Shown here: positions 1 through 11,823 of the stretch, one piece after another
How the letters are laid out: each line of letters begins with the position of its first letter
Numbering within the stretch: the stretch's first letter is position 1
DNA from: Centroberyx gerrardi
Taxonomy: Eukaryota; Chordata; Actinopteri; Beryciformes; Berycidae
Assembly: GCF_048128805.1 (NCBI RefSeq)
Contig: NC_136015.1
Location: 27,636,116 to 27,700,115, forward strand
Direction of reading: 5' to 3'
DNA length: 64,000 nucleotides
Position numbers and translations under genes: made by a program
The notes under the pieces: model-generated
What the model saw: the letters and a program-made list of their open reading frames with translations, nothing else
Database searches by the model: none
Told to the model about the DNA's origin: nothing

Positions 1-39
1 GTGTGTGTAAAATTAGATTTTTTTTGTCCTCTGCGTTAG

Positions 40-1343
40 ATGGTCCACAGCTGTTTGCGGTTCCCCATGAGCAGCAGGACTGGAGCCCGAGTCTGGAACA
101 GGAGGAACTCTGGACCAGTCAGGAGGGAGAGCAGCTTCAAGGGCCGGAGGAGGCCGATATCACCGAGTTCCCGTTCACTCCTGTCCCTGTGAAGAGTGAA
201 GATGATGAAGAGACACCTCAGTCCTCACAGCTTCATCAAAGCCAAACTGAGGAGAACAGAGAGGCAGAGCCTCTAGCCAGCAGCTCAACTGAACAGATGA
301 AAACAGAAGATGATGGAGAGGACTGTGGAGTATCAGAACCAGCCAGGAACTTAGATCCAGCTAGTCATTTACAACCAACTATTGATGGCAAGACTTCAGA
401 CTCTTCTGAACCTGAGACTGAAGACAGAGATGATGATTGGAAGGAGACTAGAGAACCCCAGTCAGGTTTAGACTCACTGGAAAACAATGAAGTCTTTGTA
501 AATCTTAGGAGATCTCACACCACAGAGAAACTCTTTAGTTGTTCAGTTTGTGGTAAAACATTTGGCCGCAAGGGAACTCTGTGGAGACACATGATTAGTC
601 ATACAGGGGAGAAGCGATTTAGTTGCTCAGTTTGTGGCAAAAGATTTGGTCTGAAGGAACATGTGCGGACACACATGAGATGCCACACGGGGGAGAAACC
701 ATTTAGTTGTTCAGTTTGTGGTAAAACATTTGGCTACAAGGGAAGTTTGCAGACCCACATGAGACACCACACAGGGCAGAAACCATTTAGTTGCTTGTTT
801 TGTGGTAAAAGTTTTAGTGAAAATGGAAACCTAAAAACGCACATGAGGATACACACGGGAGAGAAACCATACAGTTGCAGCGTTTGTGGGAAAAGATTTT
901 GTGCTTACTCAAACATGAAAAAACATAAGTGTGTTAGTGAAACTGTAGACTCAAACTGTAGTGATGATGATCGGAAGGAAACTGGGGAACTTCAGTCAGG
1001 TTCAGACGCGCTGCAGAACAACGAGATCCTTGTAAATAATGAGACATCTCATACTGAGGAGAAAGACTTTAGTTGCCTAGCATGTGGTAAACGATTTAGT
1101 CGAAAGGGAAATATGCAGACGCACATGAGAAGTCACACAGGGGAGAAACCCTTCAGCTGCTCGGCCTGCGGTAAAAGATTTAGTTTAAAGGGAAATCTGA
1201 AAACACACATGAGACTCCACACAGGAGAGAAACTGTTCAGCTGCAGTGTTTGTGGGAAAAGTTTTAGTTGGCAGTCTCAGGTCAGCAGTCATAAGTGTTC
1301 TGGTTCAGGTGAAGCTGCAGAGCTGCTGGTTGAGCTGAACTAA
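40..1343 (+). CDS. Zinc finger gene A, terminal exon (5' exon outside window)
   Basis: Terminal coding exon of a C2H2 zinc finger protein, probably a nuclear DNA-binding regulator. The acceptor AG at 38-39 gives the same phase-1 junction (G|AT, Asp) as its paralogs, and the frame is open to TAA at 1341-1343 (about 434 residues here). Order: acidic linker with EQQDWSP and [10 protein letters not shown] blocks and VKSED / MKTED motifs; five fingers joined by TGEKP/TGEKR/TGQKP linkers; a second acidic spacer; three more fingers. Fingers 5 and 8 end HKC instead of a second His (C2HC-like). Unlike the other copies the fingers differ from each other (CSVCGK, CLFCGK, CLACGK), so this array was not recently homogenised, and it keeps the native C-terminus ([12 protein letters not shown]). 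The exon carrying the start codon is not in the window. Confidence 0.9.
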
Positions 1344-1789
1344 TATAAAATATGAAACCATCATAAAAATATTCCTTACAAAATTTGAAAACATAAATAA
1401 GGGATTTTCTTTACTGTCTGATTCTCATAAACCGGCTGTGATCCTTGGAGAGGAAGATGACTCCATGTTTATAGCTGGAAAATATATTTCGGTTTTACAT
1501 CGTTCAAGACATTGTGATTCACACTGTACAACTACTGACTGTCAATATGTATGACTCTGTAAATTACATGATATATAGCACATTTTTTTTGTTTTTGTTT
1601 TTTTTACCATTTTGTTACTATGACTTGCTACTTTATTAATATATAATATTGCATTTTAAATTTCCTTTTCTATGTTTCTTGGCTTCCTTTTTGCATTTTA
1701 ATGTATAACATGACACACTGTATGACTATATAGAGTCCAGACTGCTTTGGCAACACAGTATCCTAACAGTCTGATTTGTTTAACAGAAC

Positions 1790-1795
1790 AATAAA
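1790..1795 (+). terminator. Polyadenylation signal of gene A
   Basis: AATAAA in a segment (acagaacaataaactggaga) that matches the AATAAA context after genes BC, D, E, F and H. Bases 1344-1789 are therefore AT-rich 3' UTR. Confidence 0.6.
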
Positions 1796-3344
1796 CTGGA
1801 GACTCAGAGTTCACGTCTTACTATGGCCATCCAGTCGTTCAGTTCTTTCACTAATCACAATTATAAGAATGTTTAGGATTGGTCTGGTTTTTAATTTCAC
1901 TTTGTCTATAAATGTTTTTTTAATGTTTTTGGCACTTGAGAGACTGAATCTTTTACCTTTTACCTGGTTAAATAAAGGTTAAATAAAAATATTTGTACTG
2001 AATTGGCTGTTGGTGACTTTCCATCCCACCGCTACTTTCTAGTCCTCACAACTAACCATAAGGAGGAATGGAATGCCTAATTTGTTGTCTCTGCAACTCT
2101 CTTGAAGTTGTGCAAGATGATGATCAGGATTATTTGGTCATCTGCCAAAACCTCATCAGTAACCTGAAGAATTAAAATTGTGTGAGACACAAATGAGGGA
2201 ATATTTGAACATTTGTTTTTTCATTCTTCATATTACCATGCAGTTTAATAAAATTAACATCAATTTAATTATTTAGCATGTGATTTTGCATATTAGAAAA
2301 AAAATATTTGGATCTTTGCAAAATTTCAGCCGTGTATTGTGGTCCATGTAAGAATGGTTAAAATGTGGATGTTGAAATGTTGTCCATTATGTTTCAATAG
2401 CGGCGTTCTTCTCTGTATACGTGCCTCATATTTTGGAATTGAGTGGAGTTCACCAGCTAACTAGCGCTGACACCCATGTTGTCCTATGGATCTACATATC
2501 AGATATATCTTGCTGTGCAGTGTTGCCTTCCCTTAACTCCCTGTGAGCCAGCGGCCTCCTGCCTGCTCCACAGTCCGGACTGAAGACCAGAGGAGACCCA
2601 GCGCTCCATTAGAGCCCAGTACTGTGGATCAGCCTGCCTGAGGAGCTAAGGCTCGCTAAATCAGGTCTGTCTTTCTAGACTCTCTTCTGAACAACCCATT
2701 TTGATCATTTTGCTTTCTGTATCAACTCTTGAGATTCTTAATTCATTGATTTTCTGACTCATTGACTTTTTTCATATTGGCAATGGGTAAAAACAATGAC
2801 ATTTTAGAGATGTTTCTCAATTCGACAACATGACAGGAGAACTTGCTTTGCCTTCTCATCAAATGTTAGAGTCAAAGAATACACCGAAATTTATGTTTCA
2901 TGATAGATTGCCTGGTTGTCTTTTATTAGACGTGTGTTATTTAGTCTGATGATCAATTGCTTTTGCAGACGATGGAGCTGTATGGAGGAAGGAGAGGAAT
3001 GTAGAATATCTAACTAGGCAGCTACTGAAGGCTCTTCTCCAGGGGGTTGTAGCCAATTCAGTGGTCTGTCCTCGGACCATGGTCGCTAATCCGGACCGCT
3101 GGTTTCTACCACTAGGGGCGCTGAAGCTAGTGGTCGGTTGTGGTCCGGACCAGTTAGTGAGTGGTCTTTGTGGTCCTAATCCACCTTCCACCTTCTCTCT
3201 CCTTCTCTGGCCGTGTTGGCAACACTTTTGTTAGCCGAAGAAATGTCAGAAATCATAATTCTTTGTCTATTAAATATATTCTATTATCGATTATGCCTAT
3301 ATTCTTATTGTTGCACTGTATTTTGCAGTTATACCTAGATAGTA

Positions 3345-3345
<1 letters not shown>
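1796..3345. other. Intergenic stretch, no gene recognised
   Basis: No convincing coding region. A LINE-tail-like motif (acctggttaaataaagg) lies at about 1960-1980. At 2560-2664 a GC-richer segment ends in AG|GTCTGT and looks exon-like, but it has no supported frame. Bases 3040-3130 are an inverted match to about 55318-55390 (a shared block around gcgaccatggtccgaggac on the opposite strand), so they are an interspersed repeat. Confidence 0.5.
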
Positions 3346-3399
<54 letters not shown>

Positions 3400-3400
3400 A
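3346..3400. repeat. (ATCT)n microsatellite
   Basis: An uninterrupted run of ATCT/CTAT units of about 55 bp. Confidence 0.95.
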
Positions 3401-3603
3401 GATATGTGAGTAGTCATTTTATTTAACTGTTTCTAAATATGAGCTGAACCAGTGGTCCTTGTGGTCCAGGTCAGTTGGTCAGTGGTCTGTGGAGTGTGAG
3501 TGCAGGTGAATCACTTTCAGTGTCAATAATAGTTAAGTTTACTGGTCAGTGACTCAGTGGTTAATGACGGACCACTTTGTTACTTCCACAGGCTGGTTGT
3601 AGT

Positions 3604-3706
3604 CCAGGATTTTTGGTTAATTGGTTGGTTTGTCACATTGGACAAAGTTAAAACATTCACATTTTTGGGGGTCTGGCTAGATGCAAAGCTCATATTGAAA
3701 AAGTAG
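3604..3706 (+). repeat. Interspersed repeat with an RT-like remnant
   Basis: Nearly identical to 55447-55550. The plus-strand reading contains FGVWLDAKL, resembling the GVWLD segment downstream of the RT core in several LINEs. It precedes the linker exon of gene BC and of gene G, so it may be part of an ancestral shared flank. The element family is not identified. Confidence 0.4.
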
Positions 3707-3925
3707 CTGGAAAATATTTTTCAAAGTCTAGTCAAAGTATTTTCCTTTGAATACTTTGCTTTGTCAAGTAAAGAATGACCAAATAATTACACGTTTTTTT
3801 CTACATATGGCCGAGTACAGATTTTAATCAAGACTGAGGATGTTGGAGCTTATATCATCCTGTGGAGGGCGGTGCTATGCCTAGCTGCATCTAAACTGCC
3901 ACAACTTCTATAAGAAGAAGAAACG

Positions 3926-3947
3926 TGACGTCGCACAAGATGGCGGC
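3926..3947 (+). promoter_or_regulatory. Putative promoter elements of gene BC: CRE-like and YY1-like sites
   Basis: TGACGTCG at 3926-3933 resembles a CREB/ATF site. CAAGATGGCGGC at 3936-3947 matches the YY1 core (AAGATGGCGGC), common at vertebrate TATA-less promoters. The block lies about 520 bp before the ATG of exon 1. It recurs at 28291-28315 before gene E, where the CRE is mutated (TGACGCCG) and the YY1 core kept. No TATA box is evident. Motif matches are by eye. Confidence 0.5.
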
Positions 3948-4469
3948 CGGTGTCTGTAAACTTTCGTGAGCGGAGGATTACTTTCCGTTGTTTTCCTTTC
4001 TAAAGTCTAGTTTCCATGTTTAATGAAGCAGCAGAAGACTGTGTGTGTATGGATAACTCTATCTGAATGGAGCTCGCGCCCTTCGCTCTTCTTTCTTAAG
4101 GTTTTACCTCAGACTCTTCTCCCGGTAGGGTTAGGTACAAAGCTTTTTAAGTTAGCATAGCTAGCAGACAGGGAGGGAGCAGGTTGTGTTTTGACCCAGT
4201 TGTTATTATACAATAACGAGTAGTACTAAGAATACGTAGCCTATAACTGAAACAGAAGGCAGAAACACCCGCAAAGTGAATTCCATTTTATGCTAAAGTA
4301 GCTAACAACAACACGGTAACGGCAACAAGCCGTGAGAAGAAGAAGAAGAAGCAGCAGCTCTCTCTTATGGACTCAGATTAATGGTTTAGCTGTGAAGCTG
4401 TTGGAGCTTTGAAGGACAAAGTTTGTCAGTAAAAAGTTCAGGAAGAAAAGTTCCTGTTCCTGTGTGAAA

Positions 4470-4641
4470 ATGTCTAAAGTCCAGAAGCTGAGAGCGTCGG
4501 TGAAGCAGCGACTAACTGCGGCTGTTGAAGAGATATTTGGGCTGTTTGAAAGAACGATAGCAGAGTACGAAGAAGAGATTGATCGCCAACGCAGGCTGCT
4601 GGAAGATGTTCTGAAGCCTGAGATCCAGATCAACAAAGCAG
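4470..4641 (+). CDS. Gene BC exon 1, MSKVQ-type N-terminal helical module
   Basis: Codes MSKVQKLRAS through KPEIQINKA, then a phase-1 donor (GCA G|GTTTGT). The start is the ATG at 4470; a frame extended upstream would only add a GTG. The module (about 57 residues, heptad-like Leu/Ile/Val spacing, AAVEEIFGLFERTIAEYEEE) is predicted helical or coiled-coil and resembles the N-terminus of many percomorph zinc finger proteins; a role in dimerisation or cofactor binding is inference. It splices in phase to 5816. Compared with genes E and G it lacks about seven residues (VSRSKEQN) after YEEE. Confidence 0.8.
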
Positions 4642-5815
4642 GTTTGTAGAAGGTTTTTCTACATTATACTTACTGCACTGATCTCAGTAAAGTGACAGAT
4701 CACCGCTTTTACATTATTTTACAAGCTGCTGTCTTTAAACTTGCTCCATTCATTAATCAATGTCTAAAAATGTTTGCCTCGCTCAGCTCCGCTCCGTCAA
4801 GCTTCACGCACGACGTCAAACTAAGACAGGAAGTTCGGTGGTCTGGCTTTCAAAATAAAAGACTAAAAATGTGTCGCGTTTGCAAAAAGGAAGTATTGAA
4901 ATGTACAGAACAAAAATCTGAAGTATAGTATGAGTATATAATGGATGGGTAAATTAGAGGCAAAAATTAATATTTGACAGAATAAACAGAAAATACCAGG
5001 AAACTTAGAACAATTTCAACCACCAAAAATATCTCCATTTAACCAATGGCTGTTCCTAAAGGCTGTAGAATGGGTGTTAAAATGGTTGTTTATTGTGTAG
5101 CGAGACACAGGACACAATTTGCAGAAACCCCACAACCTTTCTGTGGCCCTTTGTGTCAGCACAAATGGCCTCCCACCTCTAGGCCGTAAAGGTGTAGAAT
5201 TGACACAGTCCACGGCTCAAGGAGTTGAGTCTATGCCAGCCAGAGATGTCTCCACAAGACATCTCATGAGATTAACAACAGGATGCGACCACAGCAAAAG
5301 AGGTTTGGTACTCTCTCACACATTCCAAAGGTAAATTAACGACCGTTATCTACCAGCCCATCAGTGTGAGACGGACCCAGGAACACTAAATGAACCACAC
5401 ACACATACACAGATGGAAATGGAGAATCTTCCTCCTTTCTTTATCTGAAGTGCAAGACTGTTCTGAGGAATTAAAACTGTTCCATGACCAGAACGAAATC
5501 TGTATTGTTCACTCTGAATCTGAGACTTCTTTCCAGGTAGTCTTTTTGCATTGGTATTTGTCCAGCCCTTTGCCTGAGACCAATTTACCTCGGGTGTCCC
5601 TACCAGAAGCACAAGGCTTCTGTCAGCATTGCTCCCAGGGTCTTTGGGGCACAAACCCCTCTACCTATCCTGAAAATGTTAGCTCAGGTGTTACTGATAT
5701 TTTGAGGGCAAAATTGTAAAATATTGTGAAATGGGTGATCTGTCTTATTGTTTTTTTTCTTGATATAATTAAGTAGCAATTAACTGGTTGTATATATTTT
5801 TGTCTTTCTTGATAG
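4642..5815 (+). other. Intron 1 of gene BC
   Basis: GT at 4642, polypyrimidine tract (tttttgtctttcttgatag) and AG at 5814-5815. Short frames inside it show no recognisable domain. Confidence 0.6.
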
Positions 5816-6550
5816 ATGCTCCACAGCTGCTGGTCAGTGAAGAAGAGGTTCCCCCTGAGCAGCAGGACTGGAGCCCCAGTCTGGACCAGGAGGACCCAGA
5901 GCCCCCACACATTAAAGAGGAACAGGAGGAACTCTGGACCAGTCAGGAGGGAGAGCAGCTTCAAGGGCCGGAGGAGGCCGATATCACCGAGTTCCCGTTC
6001 ACTCCTGTCCCTGTGAAGAGTGAAGATGATGAAGAGAAACCTCAGTCCTCACAGCTTCATCAAAGCCAAACTGAGGAGAACAGAGAGGCAGAGCCTCTAG
6101 CCAGCAGCTCAACTGAACAGATGAAAACAGAAGCTGATGGAGAGGACTGTGGAGTATCAGAACCAGCCAGGAACTTAGATCCAGCTAGTCATTTACAACC
6201 AACTAGTGATGGCAAGACTTCAGACTCTTCTGAACCTGAGACTGGAGACAGTGATGATGATTGGAAGGAGACTAGAGAACCTCAGTCAGGTTTAGACTCA
6301 CTGAAATCAACAAAGACACAGAGAGTTGAAGGACAAAGTTTGTCTGTCAGCAACAAGTTCAGGAGAACAAGTTTTCTGTCAAGAGCGTTGGTCAACCAGC
6401 CACTAACTGCGGCTGTTGAAGAGATATTTGGGCTGTTTGAAAGAACGATAGCAGAGTACGAGGAGGAAGTTTCTCGTTCAAAAGAGAATGCTCATCAATA
6501 CAAACTTCTGGACGCTGTTTTTAAACCTCGGCTAGAGTTATGCAGAGCAG
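5816..6550 (+). CDS. Gene BC fused exon: acidic linker joined to a second N-terminal helical module
   Basis: The exon starts like the other linker exons ([60 protein letters not shown]). After DSLK (about 6303), where paralogs go on to the fingers, it runs in frame into sequence matching the 5' UTR plus exon 1 of the same gene (compare 4408-4641), giving a second LTAAVEEIFGLFERTIAEYEEEV module. The ATG and MSKVQ codons of the inserted copy are gone. It ends with the same donor context (GCA G|GTTTGT at 6550/6551), so both ends are phase 1 and 245 codons stay open. It can splice from exon 1 and on to the finger exon at 10328. Without splicing, the frame stops at 6613-6615 and would give a fingerless protein. 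Confidence 0.65.
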
Positions 6551-6639
6551 GTTTGTACAATGAACATGCCATTCACACACTATTCTTGCACCATTTATGC
6601 CATTTCTATCATTAACACCTAAGCTAGCATCATTATAGC

Positions 6640-7660
6640 CATTATCGTTGCATATTAAAAACAAGATAGCATCAAGATAGCTAGCACAGGCCTTTTTCAC
6701 CATGTCAGTAACCTCTTTCTATGTCGGGGCCTCGATGTTAAGTTGGATTTTGGGCTTTTCCACAGGTGTAATCCTGGGGCACTCCCCAGGTGGTGTGTCT
6801 TTGAGGTGATCTGAATGTGTCTCTTTGATGTATTTCTATCTCCTGCCTTGATGCCTGAAGATGACCAGATCTTTCCCCTTCCAAAGTTGTGGCAACAAAC
6901 AACAAATTTATATGGGTTAGAGATGCTTCCCGTCTCTTCCTTCTGATTCTCTCTGCATTCTGTAGTGACTTGCGTCTGGCTCTTAGCGTGTCTCTAAGCT
7001 CTTACAGGCCCTTACGTTGCAGCTGGTCCGCCTCCTTGAAGCGCTTCCTGACCCGGGGCTCCTTGCGTAGCCTTTAGATTTCCACTTGCCGTTGGTTTGG
7101 TTGTGCACTGCTTCTCTTCCTTTTCCCTTCCTCTGTCCCAAATCTCTCACTGCTTACTGCAATAACCAATTTTGACAGCAATGAGATCTTCTTCTCTGCA
7201 CCTCCCACCAGTGTAGTTTCCAGGATGATATCAAGGTCCTCATCCAGTTACTGCCAGGCTGCTTTGTTGTTCATTGGTGGTCACTTGATTTTTTGTTTGT
7301 TGGGTCCTGCTTTCTCTGGGAGCATGGAGTTGCTACTCTCCACTGGGGGCAGAGTGTCCTCCTGGGGTGGGGCAGCAGCGGGGAGGTCATCAGCACTGTG
7401 GTGCGTTTCCTGGCTGGAAACCTCCTGCGTCTCACCAGACACAGTGTCTCTGCGCTGCAGCTGCACCTGCTCCAATTGGCACTTTGCCATTGTTTGGTGG
7501 ATTCGTAGTCCTCTTCTTACACACCTTCCTGCAGTGACATGTGTTTTTATATACTCCTCCTGTCAGTGTCGTTTGTACAAGCCTGATCGTAACCGTGTAA
7601 TCCATCCTGTTGGGCCTTTCATCCTCCCCCCCCTCTTGGAATGCCCTGGGGGTATGGCTC
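6640..7660 (-). mobile_element. R2-like LINE, N-terminal part remnant
   Basis: Minus-strand frames, broken by stops, give CRKVCKKRTT near 7540 and, near 6900-7060, KRFKEADQLQRKGL, RARRKSLQNAE and RIRRKRREASL. These resemble the N-terminal basic region of a fish LINE family whose C-terminus carries a restriction-like endonuclease, here found at 7926-9300. Family assignment is from memory of such proteins, so moderate. This 5' part lies downstream of the 3' part of the neighbouring copy (see findings). Confidence 0.4.
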
Positions 7661-7679
7661 ATTCTGGTTATCTGTAGCT

Positions 7680-9560
7680 GGTTTGGGTTGTCCTCTCACG
7701 AGGACTGTGAATTGGGGTGCTAACCCAACTCAGCCAGTGCTAGTCTGTCCTAGCAGCCATCTGTCTCTCCAGCGTCACCATTCTTCTCTTGGTTGTCGCC
7801 CAGCCTTTCCTGGGTGTCACTGGTTGCCCAGATAAAACAGTACCTGGAATATAATCTGGTGATTGCTAATCCATGGGTGTCATCAGTCATCATCGAGTGT
7901 TTCGACTCCTTTTCCAGGAACACTCTCAGGGTGGGGAGTCAGCAGTGATTGGCCACATCACTGCCCATCCGTGGATGGCTTCCACCTTGGTGCTGATCTT
8001 TGCTGATATTTTGTTCTTCCCCTGGATGCCTAGTGCTGTAAGCATCCTCCATGTCGACTGTGCAGGAAACCCACCGCAGCCAAATTCAACTGGGTAAACC
8101 CAGACTTTCCATCCTTTCTCCCGCACCTTGTCAGCCAAGGTTGTGTATTTGGCTCTCTTGTATTCGTTGGTTTCCATGCACCTCTCCTCCCATGGCACAG
8201 TCAGTTCTATCATTACCAGAGCTTCTCCGCCTCAGCCCACAAGACTATGTCTGGGCGGAGGGTGGTACGGACCATGGCAGGGAAGACCAGTTGTTGGTTG
8301 AGGTCTACCCGCATTTCCCATGCTTTGGCTTGCTCCAGAATGCCTTCTTTTTTTGGCTGAGGTGTTCTTGACTCTCCCGGTTTGACAAAGGATATATGGT
8401 GTCCTTTCCTGGCCGGGATCCTTATCCTCTTCCTCTCCCTCTCCAGGGTGTCAGCCAGTTCTCTCAGCACATTATCATTCCTCCATCTGTAGCGGCCTTG
8501 AGAGAGGTCATAAACAGATCTCACTAGGAACTGTATTCTGAAGGGTTCCATCCTCCACACGTCATTCCATGACAGCTCCCTCTCAGTTGTTTCCCACCTA
8601 GTCCAAGCCCCCTGCGCCCCCATCTCCACTGCCCTTGATCTCCTCTGCTGTTCTTTTACCTTCCTGAATTCCCACTGCACCAGGTGTCTTCTTTCTGGGG
8701 TGCTTGCTGACCTCCATCGGACGGTCTTAGTCCCCCCCAGGCCCTGTCTTCCTTGGCAGATGTTACTCATGATGTCACTGTGTAGGAGTCTGCTCTCTGC
8801 CTCCTTGACTGCATTGGTAGCTGACCATTTTCTGCCAGTTGTGACGTCAACTCTGATGTTCTTGATTTTAGGGTTAGCTGAGTGCTGTAATGTGACCACC
8901 AGTCTGGCCTTCGCCACTTTGAACTCCTCAACCAGAGATAAGATGGGAGTTGCAGCATGGCTGTTTTGCTGTAAAGGCCAATACTTGAGAAACTGGGGGG
9001 TACACCAAGCCATCTCCTGTTGCTATGTTTACCCTTGATCTCCAGGGTAAACATGTTGGTAACCTTGCCTCTCCTTATCACCAGGCTTCTAGACTTCTGG
9101 GTTTTGAAGGTCATCCTAGCCCAGCTTGGTGTCTCCTCTAATGTGGATCCATCTGGCTTGAACATGTGTGGTGGTAGTGATGGTGAGGTCATCGATGAAC
9201 CCTCTGTTTGGTGGTTGTCTGATACCAGCATTTGTTGTGGGCCCTCTGTTTACCTCTGCTGCTTTAATGATCCGGTTCATTCCCATCACAAACAAGATCA
9301 CAGAACTGGTGCAGCCTGTGACTATCCCTCTCTCCAGGGCTAGCCACGAGGTTGTGCTGTTGTTTACAGTGAACCTAAATTTGATGTTACTGTAGTAGCT
9401 GCTGATGAGAACTTGTATGTGTGTTGGATGTGGTAACGCTTGAGAGCCTCAAAGATGAGGGTGGAGGTGGATGGATCCATAAGCATTGACAAAATCAAGC
9501 CAAACCACTGTAAGGTAGCCGCTGTTGATCCATATTTTGGATTATCCACCTTAAGACTTC
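7680..9560 (-). mobile_element. R2-like LINE, RT and restriction-like endonuclease part (degraded)
   Basis: From 9560 down: RT pieces (FEALKRYHI; FVMGMNRIIKAAEV; the catalytic-like FIDDLTITT near 9180), then a basic region and an open segment of about 266 residues at 9013-8213 (LSWNDVWRMEPFRIQFLVRS, SQGRYRWRND), then RPDIVLWAEAEK (8257-8213) followed in another frame by MIELTVPWEE (8213-8184). PD...E-L-T-V resembles the PD-(D/E)XK endonuclease of the R2/NeSL/HERO type, not an APE endonuclease. At least three frameshifts make it dead. It sits in the last intron of gene BC, opposite in orientation to the gene. Confidence 0.55.
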
Positions 9561-9569
9561 TAGGTCAAT

Positions 9570-10327
9570 TAGGCATTTGTGGGTGGAGTTTAGAGCAGAC
9601 AATGAAGGATATATATGAAGCAACAATGGGATCTGGCAAAGAAGGACTCACACTGACTGGGAGCACAAAGTTACAACTGTAGGTGTCCTTGAGTGTTGTA
9701 GGGTTTTAACTGTTTGTTTCACTGGAGCATATGTACCTTTTGTTAGTGGTATGTTCACTGGTATATTGACTTCTTTGCAGGTTGATATGTTGGCTGACAA
9801 TGTTTGCTAATAGCATGGTTGTTATAGCTGTTCATTAGTAGCAGGTTTGCTGGGATATTTATTCTTTAGAATGTTGATATGTTGGCTTGCTGACAGAATT
9901 CAGTATTCAGTATGAGCAGGCCATCTCAAGCCAGCAGTGTCAAACGTTCCATTAGCCTGTTTTTGTTGTCAAAATCAATTGCGAGTTTAGAAATTATTGA
10001 GTAATGTTGGTACCGGGTACTTGATGCCACTCCAATTAAAAAGTGCTACTGCTTACACATCCTGTTACTAACACGTGAGTTTGCAGCAAATTGTTGAATT
10101 TTAAGTTTCTGTTTCGTGCATGGCCTAATGACAAACATGACATGATGTGAAAATTAGGTGCAGCGTTAAGATCGATTTAGATAAATACCTTTACATTGAC
10201 AAACGTTTTATATTGTGGCAGCCGTGCCGATATTGTGGCGACGCGCCACAAATGTTCAAAAATGGTCCTCCAAAGCTAATGTGTGAGAAACAATGACAGT
10301 TTTCCTTAATATGTGTTTGTGTTTCAG
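9570..10327 (+). other. 3' part of the last BC intron, nothing recognised
   Basis: AT-rich. Two imperfect copies of a gttgatatgttggct unit at about 9780 and 9872. Ends in the acceptor gtgtttcag at 10327. Confidence 0.5.
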
Positions 10328-11823
10328 TCTTCCCTCCAGACATCCAGCAGCTGCTGGTCAGTAAAGAAGAGCTTCCCCCTGAGCAGCAGGACTGGAGCCC
10401 CAGTCTGGACCAGGAGGACCCAGAGCCCCCACACATGAAAGAGGAACAGGAGGAAATCTGGACCAGTCAGGAGGGAGAGCAGCTTCAAGGGCCGGAGGAG
10501 GCCGATATCACCGAGTTCCCGTTCACTCCTGTCCCTGTGAAAAGTGAAGATGATGAAGAGAAACCTCAGTCCTCACAGCTTCATCAAAGCCAAACTGAGG
10601 AGAACAGAGAGGCAGAGCCTCTAGCCAGCAGCTCAACTGAACAGATGAAAACAGAAGCTGATGGAGAGGACTGTGGAGTATCAGAACCAGCCAGGAACTT
10701 AGATCCAGCTAGTCATTTACAACCAACTAGTGATGGCAAGACGTCAGACTCTTCTGAACCTGAGACTGAAGACAGTGATGATGATTGGATGGAGACTAGG
10801 GAACCTCAGTCAGCTTTAGACTCACTGAAAAACAGTGAAGTCATATGTCATCAGAGATCTTATACTGGTGAGAAAGTCTTTAGTTGCTCAGATTGTGGTA
10901 AAAGATTTGACCACAAGGGAAATCTGCAGAGACACATGAGAGTCCACACAGGGGAGAAACCATTTAGTTGCTCGGATTGTGCTGAAAGTTTTCGTGATAA
11001 AGGAGACTTGAAGAGACACATGAGAGTCCACACTGGTGAGAAACCATTTAGTTGCTCAGACTGTGCTAAAAGTTTTGGTGATAAAGGATACTTGAAGAGA
11101 CACATGAGAATCCACACAGGGGAGAAACCATTTAGTTGCTCAGACTGTGCTAAAAGTTTTTGTCATGAAGGACAGTTGAAGACACACATGAGAATACACA
11201 CAGGGGAGAAACCATTTAGTTGCTCAGACTGTGCTAAAAGTTTTTGTCATAAAGGACAGTTGAAGAAACACATGAGAATACACACAGGTGAGAAACCATT
11301 TAGTTGCTCAGACTGTGCTAAAAGTTTTCGTGATAAAGGAGACTTGAAGAGACACATGAGAGTTCACACTGGTGAGAAACCATTAAGTTGCTCAGACTGT
11401 GCTAAACGTTTTGGTGATAAAGGAGACTTGAAGAGACACATGAGAATCCACACAGGGGAGAAACCATTTAGTTGCTCAGACTGTGCTAAAAGTTTTTGTC
11501 TTAAAGGACAGTTGAAGACACACATGAGAATCCACACTGGTGAGAAACCATTTAGTTGCTCAGACTGTGCTAAAGGTTTTCGTGATAAAGGAGACTTGAA
11601 GAGACACATGAGAATCCACACAGGGGAGAAACCATTTAGTTGCTCAGACTGTGCTAAAAGTTTTTGTCTTAAAGGACAGTTGAAGACACACATGAGAGTC
11701 CACACTGGTGAGAAACCATTTAGTTGCTCAGACTGTGCTAAAAGTTTTGGTGATAAAGGAGACTTGAAGAAACACATGATAATCCACACAGGGGAGAATC
11801 CACATAGGGGAGAAACCATTTAG
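10328..11823 (+). CDS. Gene BC finger exon, 11 C2H2 fingers
   Basis: The acceptor at 10326-10327 gives V-F-P-P-D-I-Q-Q; a second in-frame AG lies 12 nt downstream (tcttccctccag|ac). Linker motifs IKEE-like [15 protein letters not shown] and MKTEADGE precede 11 fingers of 28 residues (84-bp units), all CSDCxxxF...H...H with TGEKP linkers. Helix positions are nearly fixed except 3 and 6 ([21 protein letters not shown]), so the array is recently homogenised. After finger 11 a 16-bp tandem duplication (11781-11796 and 11797-11812) shifts the frame and ends the protein ENPHRGETI at 11823, losing about three more fingers. With exons 4470-4641 and 5816-6550 the product would be about 800 residues. 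Confidence 0.85.

Noticed and set aside
2560..2664. Untranslated first exon ending AG|GTCTGT
   Set aside because: No matching sequence upstream of other paralogs and no supported partner exon.
7225..7677. Plus-strand frame of 150 residues in the BC intron
   Set aside because: Antisense of R2-like LINE sequence; no domain or splice context.
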